Positions 17,996 to 26,437 of a stretch of 64,000 nucleotides of DNA are shown here, in pieces. The notes beneath the pieces were generated by a model, which worked only from the letters and a program-made list of their open reading frames with translations, had not been told where the DNA came from and did no database searches. The DNA is from Marinobacterium iners (GTDB lineage: Bacteria > Pseudomonadota > Gammaproteobacteria > Pseudomonadales > Balneatricaceae). The DNA lies in the NCBI RefSeq assembly GCF_017310015.1, contig NZ_CP022297.1, positions 1,426,001-1,490,000 of the forward strand, in the 5' to 3' direction. Each line of letters starts with the position of its first letter. Positions within the stretch are counted from its first letter, which is position 1. The translations under genes were made by a program, and so were the position numbers.

Positions 17996-18558
17996 GGCAG
18001 CTCAAGCAGGGTTTCGCCCTGACGCAGTTGGCTCAGGTGCTGCCCTGATGGCGTGATCAACTGAACATCCAGTCGCTCGATTCCCGGATAGTGCTGCATC
18101 AACGGTAACTGCAATTGTTTCAATTGTGCCGAGTCGGCACAGAGATAGTGATACTCCACCATCAGATCGGCATGTGCCTGGTGCTCATCATCCGCACTGT
18201 GATTGTGGTGGTCGTGGGAATGCGAGTGCCCGTGCCCGTCATGAGTATCCGTTTCGGTGAAGGGTTGGTGCAATGCGACCTTACTCAGGCTGCAATCGGC
18301 TGCAGCCGGGAGTTGCAGCAGATGCTCGGCCTGCTGCAGTTGCTGCTGCAGCCTGGCCCAGTCAGCCTGCTCCTGTTCCGACACCGGACGATGCTCAAAC
18401 CCGATCAGGTTGGCCAGGGGCGAGCGTACTGACACGGCGAGCATGGGAGGGTCCAGCACCAGATCAAGCTGGGCAACACCGTGTTGGTGTACACCGGCTG
18501 CAACAGCTGTCTGCAGCGGGAGCAGGGCGCATAACAGCAGGGGGGGAATCAGTCGCAT
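17992..18558 (-). CDS. zrgA: DUF2796 zinc-binding periplasmic protein (ZrgA-like)
   Basis: This 188-residue protein has a signal peptide ending near TAVAA, then GVHQHGVAQLDLVLD, a hallmark of DUF2796. A middle stretch around residues 98-122 is packed with His, Asp and Gly (HDGHGHSHSHDHHNHS), a clear metal-binding loop. DUF2796 is ZrgA in the Vibrio cholerae ZrgABCDE zinc importer. It is the first gene of the operon and a Zur-like box lies about 35 bp upstream. It probably delivers or buffers zinc for the ABC unit encoded directly behind it. The symbol is by family similarity. Confidence 0.8.
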   Translation of the reverse strand: MRLIPPLLLCALLPLQTAVAAGVHQHGVAQLDLVLDPPMLAVSVRSPLANLIGFEHRPVSEQEQADWARLQQQLQQAEHLLQLPAAADCSLSKVALHQPFTETDTHDGHGHSHSHDHHNHSADDEHQAHADLMVEYHYLCADSAQLKQLQLPLMQHYPGIERLDVQLITPSGQHLSQLRQGETLLELP

Positions 18559-18592
18559 CTTGGCCTCCGGAAAGCATCTGTCAAAAAGTAAG

Positions 18593-18607
18593 CGTTACTT
18601 TATAACA
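18593..18607 (-). promoter_or_regulatory. Candidate Zur operator upstream of the Zrg-type operon
   Basis: On the minus strand the site reads TGTTATAAAGTAACG. It matches the Zur core TGTTATA-NN-ATAACA at all but two defined positions (G for A in two places of the right half). It lies 35 bp before the DUF2796 start. The match is weaker than the one at 12636-12650 but its placement is right. Confidence 0.6.
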
Positions 18608-18815
18608 TGATTCAGTACACTCAACGGCACCTGTGACAAGAAACGAAACAAAAAGATCAGCCGTTACAGCAAAAAAAACGCTCTGAAGTAAACATTAATT
18701 TAATGTAGCGATGATCTACCTTTATTTCCCTGTTGTATAACCCGGTGAGAGTTTGCAACCACGCGTTCAACCCCTTCCGGTTGTTCGGCACGATCCCATC
18801 CCCCGAGGTTAAGAC

Positions 18816-20132
18816 ATGTTGTTCAATCGCCATAAATCAGCCCTGCTCAAGGCCAAGGTTCAAATCGCCCATCAGCAGGAAACCCTGAGTGCACTGAACC
18901 GACACATGGCGCTGATCGAATTTTCGCCTCAGGGTGAAATTCTTGATGTCAGTGCTCCTTTCTGCAAGGTGATGCGCTATGACCGCGAACAACTGATCGG
19001 ACAGCATCACCGTATTTTCTGCAGCGAGCAATATAGCGGCAGCACGGCCTACCGGGGCTTTTGGCAGAGCCTGGCTCGGGGTGAAGGCTGCAGCGATCGC
19101 TTTCAGCGCTTCAAGGCGTCCGGTGAGGAGGTATGGCTGGAGGCGAGCTATATCCCCGTGCGCAATGAAGCGGGTCAGGTGGTGCGCGTTGTCAAAACAG
19201 CGGTAGACGTGACCGATGATGTCAAACGGGAGCAGGAACAGACAAGTATTCTGGGCGCCATCGACCGCTCGATGGCGATTATCGAATTCAATCTTGATGG
19301 CAACATCATCAAGGTGAATCGCAACTTCGTCAACACTATGGGCTACAGCGAAAAGGAGCTGATCGGACAGCATCATCGCCTGTTCTGTGACGCCGATTAT
19401 GCTGCCAGCGAGGCCTACCTTGATTTCTGGCGCAAGCTGAACCGTGGTGAATTTATATCGGATCGTTTCCGGCGCTACGACAAGGCGGGGCGGGAGGTAT
19501 GGCTACGCGCCAGCTATAACCCGTTGTTCGATGCGACCGGAAAGCTCTACGGTGTGGTCAAGATCGCTTCTGATGTGACCGATCAGGTGGAGCAGCAAAA
19601 GGCGGAGCAGCGGGCAGCGCGGATGGCGCTCGAAATTGCAGCCGAAACCGACAGCAATGCTGCACAAGGCGCGGATATCGTCAGCGCGACCGTCAGCATG
19701 GTGCAGGGAATCGCCAGCGGACTCAATACGGCTGCAGAAGAAATAGGAGCGCTGAGTCACCAGTCAGACGAGATCGGCAGCATTGTCCATGTGATTCAGG
19801 GAATAGCCGAGCAGACCAACCTGCTGGCCCTGAACGCCGCAATAGAAGCCGCGCGTGCAGGCGAAGCGGGGCGCGGCTTTGCCGTCGTGGCAGATGAGGT
19901 GCGCAAGCTGGCATCCCGTACTCACGATGCGACTGAAGAGATCAAGCGTGTCGTGGCGCAGAATGGCACGCTGTCGCAAAAAGCGGTAGCCCATATGAGT
20001 GGCAGTCGTGATCAGGTTGAGGCCGGTGTAATCAAGGCCGAGCAGGCTGGACAGATGATACAGGGGATTCGTGCCGATGCCCGGCGCGTGGTGGAGGCGA
20101 TCGGGCAGTTTTCAGATACTTTAAGCGGCTGA
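18816..20132 (+). CDS. BdlA-like soluble methyl-accepting chemotaxis protein with two PAS domains
   Basis: This 438-residue transducer has no membrane helix. Two PAS domains (about 20-125 and 145-250) are near repeats of each other, each containing E(Q/K)ELIGQHHR-(I/L)-FC and later SDRF-R-(F/Y). The C-terminal signalling domain has the conserved hairpin tip EQTNLLALNAAIEAARAGE (about 330-350) followed by GRGFAVVADEVRKLA. Domain order and length resemble BdlA, the biofilm-dispersion regulator of Pseudomonas aeruginosa (two PAS plus MCP, about 417 residues). Sitting among cyclic-di-GMP genes fits a role linking redox or metabolic cues to biofilm dispersal or chemotaxis, but this is inference. 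No adjacent che genes are seen. Confidence 0.85.
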   Translation: MLFNRHKSALLKAKVQIAHQQETLSALNRHMALIEFSPQGEILDVSAPFCKVMRYDREQLIGQHHRIFCSEQYSGSTAYRGFWQSLARGEGCSDRFQRFKASGEEVWLEASYIPVRNEAGQVVRVVKTAVDVTDDVKREQEQTSILGAIDRSMAIIEFNLDGNIIKVNRNFVNTMGYSEKELIGQHHRLFCDADYAASEAYLDFWRKLNRGEFISDRFRRYDKAGREVWLRASYNPLFDATGKLYGVVKIASDVTDQVEQQKAEQRAARMALEIAAETDSNAAQGADIVSATVSMVQGIASGLNTAAEEIGALSHQSDEIGSIVHVIQGIAEQTNLLALNAAIEAARAGEAGRGFAVVADEVRKLASRTHDATEEIKRVVAQNGTLSQKAVAHMSGSRDQVEAGVIKAEQAGQMIQGIRADARRVVEAIGQFSDTLSG

Positions 20133-20216
20133 TGGTGTTCAAAGACAGTAAGTGCAGGCTACCGTATAATCCAGTCCAGTGATTTCTGCCGATTTTGACA
20201 ATGGAGTGGAGGCAGT

Positions 20217-22859
20217 ATGACGGCCCCCCTGATACCGGATAACGAGAACCAGCGCCTTGCGGAGCTGTATGATTTAAATCTGTTGGATACAGCGCGTGAT
20301 GCGTCATTCGACAGTCTGACCCAACTTGCTGCTGAGCTGTTTGATGTTCCCATTGCGCTGGTGTCTCTAGTGGACAGGGATCGGCAGTGGTTCAAATCAT
20401 CCTATGGTTTCTGTGTTACGGAGACCACTCGAGATGTGTCGTTTTGCAGCCATGTAGTCTATAACCAATCCCCTCTGGTCGTGCAGGATGCAAGTCTGGA
20501 CTCCAGGTTTGCCGACAACCCACTTGTAACGGGTGAGCCTCATATCCGGTTTTATGCCGGCATGCCGATCCGCTCTCCTTCGGGTTTTATTCTGGGAACG
20601 CTGTGCCTGATTGATACTCGACCGAGAAACTTTGATACAGAATGCCTCGAACGCCTGAAACTGCTGGCCAACCAAGTCGAGCCGTTGATCAGCCTGCATC
20701 GATATACATACTCGCTGGCTGAAGAGGCGGATAGTAACCGTGCGGTTTCGGCCCGTTATCAAGCCATTATCCGGGGTGCAGCAGCCGGCGTAGTGCGCAT
20801 TAATGGCCGTGGGACCATGTTGGAGGTCAACCACTTCGTCTGCGATATGCTTGGCTACTCTGAAAGAGAACTGCTGGGCAGAAATGTCAAAATGCTGATG
20901 CCGCAATCGGTAGCTTTGGCGCATGATGGCTTTTTACACGCCTATCAGACGAGTGGCGATGCCAAAGTCATTGGCAAGGGGCGTGAAGTTGAGGCGCAGC
21001 ATAAAACAGGAGAACTCATCCCGGTTCACCTGGCGGTCAGCGAAGTACAGCTCGGTACAAAAACTGATGATCATGAACGGCGTCACTTTATCGGCATCCT
21101 GTCCGATCTGCGTGATGTCCATGCTGCGCGCAAGCGTGAGCAGAAAGAGCGTGCTTTGCTTGAAGTCTTACATCAGGGCTTGACCGACTACCGGGCGTTG
21201 GTATCCGGAAATACGCTGTGGCGCTTTTTGAAAGAGGCTTTGAAGGAGCTCACACAGAGTGAATATGCACTCATCGGTGAGGTCGTTACTCAGGATGACA
21301 AGCCGGCACTTAAAATCCATGCCATAACTGATTTGTCCTGGAATGATGAGTCGCGGCGTTTGATGGAGCTTTTGGTCAGTGGCGACATGATGCTGGGTAA
21401 TCCGCATACCATGCTGGGCCGGGTATTTGCTGGCGGTGAAACCGTGTTGAGCAACGATATGCTGCATGATGAGCGTAACGGGCACTTGCCACAGGGGCAT
21501 CCGGTGTTGACTCGCTACCTGGGTGTGCCGATCATTGATCGTGGGCAGTTGATTGGCATGTATGCCATTGCCAACGCCCAACACGATTACGATGAAGCCT
21601 TGGTCGAATGGCTGAAACCCTTTACCTCGACCTGTGCCTTGTTGATCAATTTGCACCGCCAATTGCGTGAGCAGGAGCGTTTTACCGAAGAGTTGAGGCT
21701 TGCCAAAGAACAGGCCGAAACAGCCAGTCAGGCCAAGACGGACTTCCTTTCCTCCATGAGTCATGAGTTGCGCACACCTTTGAACTCAATCCTTGGGTTT
21801 GCGCAGTTGCTTGAAAACAGCCGTACCCCTTTGCCAGAGCGCCAGAGGCGTCAGGCGCAGCAGATTATTCGCAGTGGTCGACATCTTTTGGAACTGATCA
21901 ATGAAGTGTTGGATCTGGCCCGTATAGAGTCTGGCAACATGCAGGTCTCTCTTGAATCCGTCCGGGCGCAGGATGTACTTCAGGATGCAATCGAGATTAT
22001 CAGACCTCTGGCAGACGAGCGTAACCTCAGTCTTAATCTACCGGATGTGGGGCAGTGTGACGTTTGTATTTTGGGTGACTATACCCGCGTGAAACAGGTG
22101 CTGATCAACCTGCTCAGTAATGCTGTTAAATACAACCGTGATGGTGGTTCCATCAGCCTTTACTGTGTGCCCGATGACGGGGTGTACCGCATCACGATAT
22201 CCGACACGGGCCATGGTATACCGGAATCGCGTCTGGATGAGTTGTTTCAGCCCTTCAATCGCCTGGGGGCTGAATCTGGCAGTATCGAGGGGACCGGGGT
22301 AGGCCTGGCCTTGACCCGTAAAGTGGTAGGTTTGATGAATGGTCAGATGGGCGTTGTCAGCCGAGAAGGAGAAGGCAGTGATTTCTGGTTTGAGTTGCCG
22401 CTGTGTGCCGGCCATGAGGTGGCATCGACCGAAGATGAGCCATCCATGGTATCGAGGGAAATAACGGAACCTGTTCGCTATCAACATGTGCTGTACATAG
22501 AAGATAATCCTGCCAATCAACGTTTGATGCAGGATCTGTTTCATGATTTGCCAGACGTGCAGTTGACCTGTGTTATGGATGCCGAGCAGGGGCTGGAGTT
22601 GGCCTTTTCAGAATCACCGGACTTGATCCTGATGGATATTGACCTGCCTGGCATGAATGGTTTTGCTGCCCAGCAGATTCTGGCTCGAAACCCCATGACC
22701 CGAAACATTCCAGTGCTTGCCATATCGGCTGCAGCCTCCTCATCCAATCGGCGCCGTGCGCGCGAAGCTGGTTTCGTCGACTATTTGACAAAACCCTTTG
22801 ATATTCAGGCTCTGGTCGATCAGGTGCGGCATATTCTGTCACAAGGAGAGTCACATTGA
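20217..22859 (+). CDS. Cytosolic hybrid sensor kinase: GAF-PAS-GAF-HK-REC
   Basis: This is an 880-residue soluble hybrid kinase. GAF1 (about 25-165) has the SLVDRDRQWFKSSYG and VSFCSHVV signatures of phytochrome-type GAF domains of this class. A PAS domain (180-300) and a more divergent GAF (320-490) follow. HisKA has SSMSHELRTPLNSILGF with His near 515, then HATPase (620-730) and a C-terminal receiver (755-880) with LILMDIDLPGMNG. ATG 20217 has GGAGG just upstream. The stop overlaps the TTG start of the response regulator by 4 bp, so kinase and cyclic-di-GMP phosphodiesterase form a two-gene unit, very likely cognate partners. Confidence 0.9.
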   Translation: MTAPLIPDNENQRLAELYDLNLLDTARDASFDSLTQLAAELFDVPIALVSLVDRDRQWFKSSYGFCVTETTRDVSFCSHVVYNQSPLVVQDASLDSRFADNPLVTGEPHIRFYAGMPIRSPSGFILGTLCLIDTRPRNFDTECLERLKLLANQVEPLISLHRYTYSLAEEADSNRAVSARYQAIIRGAAAGVVRINGRGTMLEVNHFVCDMLGYSERELLGRNVKMLMPQSVALAHDGFLHAYQTSGDAKVIGKGREVEAQHKTGELIPVHLAVSEVQLGTKTDDHERRHFIGILSDLRDVHAARKREQKERALLEVLHQGLTDYRALVSGNTLWRFLKEALKELTQSEYALIGEVVTQDDKPALKIHAITDLSWNDESRRLMELLVSGDMMLGNPHTMLGRVFAGGETVLSNDMLHDERNGHLPQGHPVLTRYLGVPIIDRGQLIGMYAIANAQHDYDEALVEWLKPFTSTCALLINLHRQLREQERFTEELRLAKEQAETASQAKTDFLSSMSHELRTPLNSILGFAQLLENSRTPLPERQRRQAQQIIRSGRHLLELINEVLDLARIESGNMQVSLESVRAQDVLQDAIEIIRPLADERNLSLNLPDVGQCDVCILGDYTRVKQVLINLLSNAVKYNRDGGSISLYCVPDDGVYRITISDTGHGIPESRLDELFQPFNRLGAESGSIEGTGVGLALTRKVVGLMNGQMGVVSREGEGSDFWFELPLCAGHEVASTEDEPSMVSREITEPVRYQHVLYIEDNPANQRLMQDLFHDLPDVQLTCVMDAEQGLELAFSESPDLILMDIDLPGMNGFAAQQILARNPMTRNIPVLAISAAASSSNRRRAREAGFVDYLTKPFDIQALVDQVRHILSQGESH

Positions 22860-24598
22860 GTCTTGCAACCCCGCTGCATATCGATGCTGATATTCTGGTA
22901 GTGGATGATAATACCGCCAATGTGGAGTTGCTGCTGGCGCTGCTGGAAGATGAAGGTTACAGCCGGGTAGAAGGCCTCTGTGACCCCAGAAAAGTTGAAG
23001 CGCGGGTCGGAAATCGTTGCCCCGATCTTGTTCTGCTGGATGTGCGCATGCCGTATTTGAGCGGTTTTGATGTGATGCAGCAGCTCAATACGATGGGTGA
23101 ACAGGCTCCGGCCGTGATTATTCTGACAGCCCAGATTGACGATGAAACCCGCTATCGCGCACTTGAACTGGGTGCCCGCGACTTTCTGACCAAGCCCTTT
23201 GACCATCTGGAAGTGTTACAGCGGATCAATAATACCCTGCAGTTACAGAAACTGATGACCGAACGGCTGGAGCGGGCCAGTCAGCTTGAACACCTCGTTC
23301 AGGAGCGGACTCAGGAGCTGGCGCGCAAAGCCCGGCAGGAACCATTGACCGGCCTGCCCAACCGACGTGCCCTGCGTGAAGTGCTGCAGCAGCAGATTGA
23401 TGCGCAAAGTGAAACCATCGTCATGTTTCTGGCGATTGAGGGTGTGGACGAGATTGCCCGCATCCACGGGTTCTCGGTTGCGGATCAATTGGCGGCCAAA
23501 CTGGCACAACGGCTTCAAGCCTTGCCTGAGCTGAACGGCGCAACCTTGGGCGTCTGGAACAGTACCGAATGGGCGTTGCTTGCACGCTGTGTCAGCTCTG
23601 ATGCAGCCGTTGACCCTGTTGCACAGTCGGTTTTGCGTTGTTTTGAGCAGCCGTTCGAGGTCGAACAGATGTCTCTGCATCCGGGTGTAAGGATAGGTGT
23701 CAGCGCCTCCTTGCCCGGACGCAGTGTGGATCAGCTGTTTCGCATGGCCGCACTGGCACTCCCGCCGGCATCAGGACAGTGGCGCGGCTATGATGATCAG
23801 CTGGAGCAACAGTTGCAGCGGCGCACAGGAATGCGCAACGCACTGCGCTCAGCCATAGAAAAACAAGAGCTGCAGTTGGCATTTCAGCCCAAAATTGATC
23901 TTCAAACCAACCGGATATGCGGTGTGGAAGCGCTTCTGCGCTGGGAAAATCCTGATTATGGACGGGTGTCACCGGCAGAATTCATCCCCCTGGCCGAAGC
24001 CAGTGGTGAAATCATCCCTATTGGTGCATGGGTCGCGGAAGAAGCCGTGGCTGCGCTTATGCGTTGGCGTACTCGGGAACAGGTCGATAATCGTTTTTCA
24101 ATTGCGATCAATGTTGCTCCGCTGCAGCTCGCCCAACCTGATTTTGCCGACTGGCTGATGCAGCTCGCATCGGCTGCCGGTTTGCCATCGGGCTGTCTGG
24201 AAATAGAAGTAACCGAGTCCGGTCTGATGCAGGATATGGAGCTTGCGCTGAGGCAGCTGCAGGCCCTGAACAGCGCAGGTTTCAACGTGGCCATTGATGA
24301 CTTTGGTACCGGTTATTCTTCACTGGCATATCTGAAAAAACTGCCAGTGTCGGTACTCAAAATCGATCGGGCGTTTATCCGTGAGCTGGAAACCAGTGTG
24401 CAGGACCAAAAGCTGACGGAAACCGTGGTCGCCATGGCCGCTCATTTCGGTTTCTTGACAGTTGCCGAGGGCGTCGAGAATGAGGCTCAATTGGAACTGC
24501 TGCGGAAGATGGGCTGCAATCAGGTACAGGGGTTCTATTTTGCACCGCCATTGAAGGAGTCGGCTTTGATGAAAATGCTTTCAACCGATCAGAGCTGA
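22856..24598 (+). CDS. Response regulator REC-GGDEF(degenerate)-EAL, cyclic-di-GMP phosphodiesterase
   Basis: This 580-residue protein has a receiver (about 15-125; LVLLDVRMPYLSG, Asp near 61), a short coiled segment, a GGDEF-fold domain (160-310) and an EAL domain (325-565). The GGDEF active-site motif is replaced by a sequence around NSTEWALLA and the I-site is missing, so synthesis is unlikely. The EAL domain keeps VEALLRW, AIDDFGTGYSSL, LKIDRAFI and VAEGVEN, the catalytic residues for hydrolysis. It starts with TTG 22856 preceded by AAGGAG and overlaps the kinase gene by 4 bp. It is expected to lower cyclic-di-GMP when phosphorylated by the upstream kinase. Confidence 0.9.
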   Translation: MSLATPLHIDADILVVDDNTANVELLLALLEDEGYSRVEGLCDPRKVEARVGNRCPDLVLLDVRMPYLSGFDVMQQLNTMGEQAPAVIILTAQIDDETRYRALELGARDFLTKPFDHLEVLQRINNTLQLQKLMTERLERASQLEHLVQERTQELARKARQEPLTGLPNRRALREVLQQQIDAQSETIVMFLAIEGVDEIARIHGFSVADQLAAKLAQRLQALPELNGATLGVWNSTEWALLARCVSSDAAVDPVAQSVLRCFEQPFEVEQMSLHPGVRIGVSASLPGRSVDQLFRMAALALPPASGQWRGYDDQLEQQLQRRTGMRNALRSAIEKQELQLAFQPKIDLQTNRICGVEALLRWENPDYGRVSPAEFIPLAEASGEIIPIGAWVAEEAVAALMRWRTREQVDNRFSIAINVAPLQLAQPDFADWLMQLASAAGLPSGCLEIEVTESGLMQDMELALRQLQALNSAGFNVAIDDFGTGYSSLAYLKKLPVSVLKIDRAFIRELETSVQDQKLTETVVAMAAHFGFLTVAEGVENEAQLELLRKMGCNQVQGFYFAPPLKESALMKMLSTDQS

Positions 24599-24665
24599 AA
24601 GATTAGCTGTTCATTTTGCGTTCATTTATCGTAGCGAAGCTGATACATTTAAACCGATGTTTATA

Positions 24666-24673
24666 GTTAGCGA
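24666..24673 (+). repeat. Left 8-bp target duplication GTTAGCGA of the IS66-type element
   Basis: GTTAGCGA at 24666-24673 is repeated exactly at 26397-26404. Eight-base duplications are typical for IS66 transposition. Confidence 0.93.
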
Positions 24674-26396
24674 GTAACTATTCAGCTCAAGTTCCTGCAA
24701 AAAGTTCTTGACAGGTTTTTTGTCAAAATATCTCCCAGTCCAGTGACAGTCGGTATTTCGCTTTAAAGCCTGCCTCAAGGTGCCGTACCGCCACTCTGTG
24801 GCGTCTGGCGGAGCTCTATGTCTCGGAGCGTGGGAGCAATGTAAAAGTTGCTCAGATCCGCACACAAAGCGAAAAATTTGACCTGAAAAAGTCGTGCGAT
24901 AATAGGCCATCAATCGACGATACTCAGGCTCATGAAGATCAGCAATATGGATGTCGACGCCATCTTGGCGAACGTCAGACAACAGCTCCAGGACGACAAG
25001 ACACTCTCGCCATCTCTGCGCGCAGCCATTGAGATGATGATGGTGCTGATCCAGATGATGACCGGCCGGCTCAACACGAACAGTACCAACAGCAGTACGC
25101 CGCCCTCCCAGGATCCGAACCGGCCCAAGAAGAGCCGCAGTAAAGGTGAGCGTAAACCGGGCGGACAGCCTGGCCGTATTGGCAAGACGCTGCAACGGGT
25201 CGAGGAGCCGGATGCGATCAAGACCGTGAAGGTCGACCGGCGCACCCTGCCTAAGGGCAGCGCATTCCGCGTGGTCGGCTATGAAAAGCGTCAGGTCTTC
25301 GATCTGGATATCAGCCGCTTCGTGACCGAGTACCAGGCCGAGATCCTGGAGAACGAACAGGGGCAACGCGTCACAGCGCCATTCCCGGCCGGTGTTGATC
25401 GTCCGGTGCAGTATGGTCCCCGCTTGAAAGCGCATGCGGTGTATCTGTCGCAGTACCAGCTGCTGCCCTACGAACGTGTCCGCGAATACTTTGAGGATCA
25501 GGTTGGTATCCCGCTCAGCGCAGGGTCGCTGTTCAACTTCAACCAAGACGCTTTCGACAAAGCTGAGGGCTTCGAGCACTGGGTTAAGGACCGTCTGGCC
25601 GAGTCGGTGCTGATTCACGCCGATGAAACCAGCATCAACATCGGTGGCCAACGCCGCTGGCTGCATTGCGCCTCGAATGATGACCTGACCTGGCTGGCGC
25701 CCCATGCTCACCGGGGTCACGAGGCGATGGAGGCCATCGGTATCCTGCCGCGCTTCCACGGCGTGCTTTGTCATGACCACTGGAAACCGTACTACCGCTA
25801 TCAGTGCCGGCATGCGCTCTGTAATGCCCACCATCTGCGCGAGCTTCAGCGCGCCTGGGAGCAGGACAAACAGACCTGGGCGCAGCGCATGCAAACCCTG
25901 TTGTGCACCATGGAGGATGCCGTTAAGAGTGCGGGCGGCAGCCTGCCGCCTGAAAAGGCAGAAGGGTGGCGAAAGGCCTACCGGCAATGCCTCAAAAAAG
26001 CGGAAGACGAGTGTCCGCCACCGGATGAAAACCAACGGCAGGGCAAGCGTGGTCGGCTCAAACGCTCTCGGGCGCGCAACCTGCTGGAGCGGTTGCGCGA
26101 CTATGAGGCAGATGTTTTGCGCTTTCTGGACGATCCGGCGGTCCCCTTTACGAACAACCAAGGCGAGCGTGATATCCGTATGCTCAAGGTGCAGCAGAAG
26201 ATCTCTGGCTGCTTCCGCTCGATGGATGGGGCACAGATCTTCTGTCGTGTGCGCAGCTATCTGTCGACGGCGCGCAAGCAAAACCTGAGTGGTTCCGAGG
26301 CGTTGACACTGTTGTTCGAAGGACGTTTGCCGACCTTCATGGCAGCGCCAAGCGATAATCCGAAAACTTTTTAAATCAAGCCAACTGAATAGTTAC
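24674..26396 (+). mobile_element. IS66-family insertion sequence, complete (1723 bp)
   Basis: Both termini begin with GTAACTATTCAG read inward (24674-24685 and the complement of 26385-26396), a perfect 12-bp terminal inverted repeat with the GTAA start usual for IS66. The perfect 8-bp flanking duplication shows a simple, probably recent insertion. It carries only a tnpC-type transposase; the accessory tnpA and tnpB genes found in many IS66 members are absent, as in the single-gene ISBst12-like subgroup. The element lies between the REC-EAL gene and the NMT1-GGDEF gene, with its right end 41 bp before the latter's start. Confidence 0.93.
24932..26374 (+). CDS. IS66-family transposase (TnpC type)
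   Basis: This 480-residue transposase has an N-terminal coiled segment and the family's linker around SNSTPPSQDPNRP and KPGGQPGR. The zinc-finger region is poorly marked. The DDE core has VLIHADETSINIGGQRRW (first Asp), GVLCHDHWKPYYRY (second Asp) and FTNNQGERDIRMLKVQQKIS (Glu). The frame is intact and ends 22 bp before the right end of the element. A 551-residue open frame on the opposite strand (24626-26281) has no family resemblance and is treated as a shadow. It is transcribed toward the next gene, so read-through could alter that gene's expression. Confidence 0.93.
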   Translation: MKISNMDVDAILANVRQQLQDDKTLSPSLRAAIEMMMVLIQMMTGRLNTNSTNSSTPPSQDPNRPKKSRSKGERKPGGQPGRIGKTLQRVEEPDAIKTVKVDRRTLPKGSAFRVVGYEKRQVFDLDISRFVTEYQAEILENEQGQRVTAPFPAGVDRPVQYGPRLKAHAVYLSQYQLLPYERVREYFEDQVGIPLSAGSLFNFNQDAFDKAEGFEHWVKDRLAESVLIHADETSINIGGQRRWLHCASNDDLTWLAPHAHRGHEAMEAIGILPRFHGVLCHDHWKPYYRYQCRHALCNAHHLRELQRAWEQDKQTWAQRMQTLLCTMEDAVKSAGGSLPPEKAEGWRKAYRQCLKKAEDECPPPDENQRQGKRGRLKRSRARNLLERLRDYEADVLRFLDDPAVPFTNNQGERDIRMLKVQQKISGCFRSMDGAQIFCRVRSYLSTARKQNLSGSEALTLLFEGRLPTFMAAPSDNPKTF

Positions 26397-26404
26397 GTTA
26401 GCGA
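26397..26404 (+). repeat. Right 8-bp target duplication GTTAGCGA of the IS66-type element
   Basis: Second copy of the 8-bp direct repeat, immediately after the right terminal inverted repeat. Confidence 0.93.
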
Positions 26405-26437
26405 CAGGGTCATTGTATTAGAGCCGGGGCTTGCATA

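Noticed and set aside
24626..26281. Long minus-strand open frame (551 codons) antisense to the IS66 transposase
   Set aside because: It has no recognisable domain and covers the transposase almost entirely in a GC-rich region where antisense frames stay open by chance.
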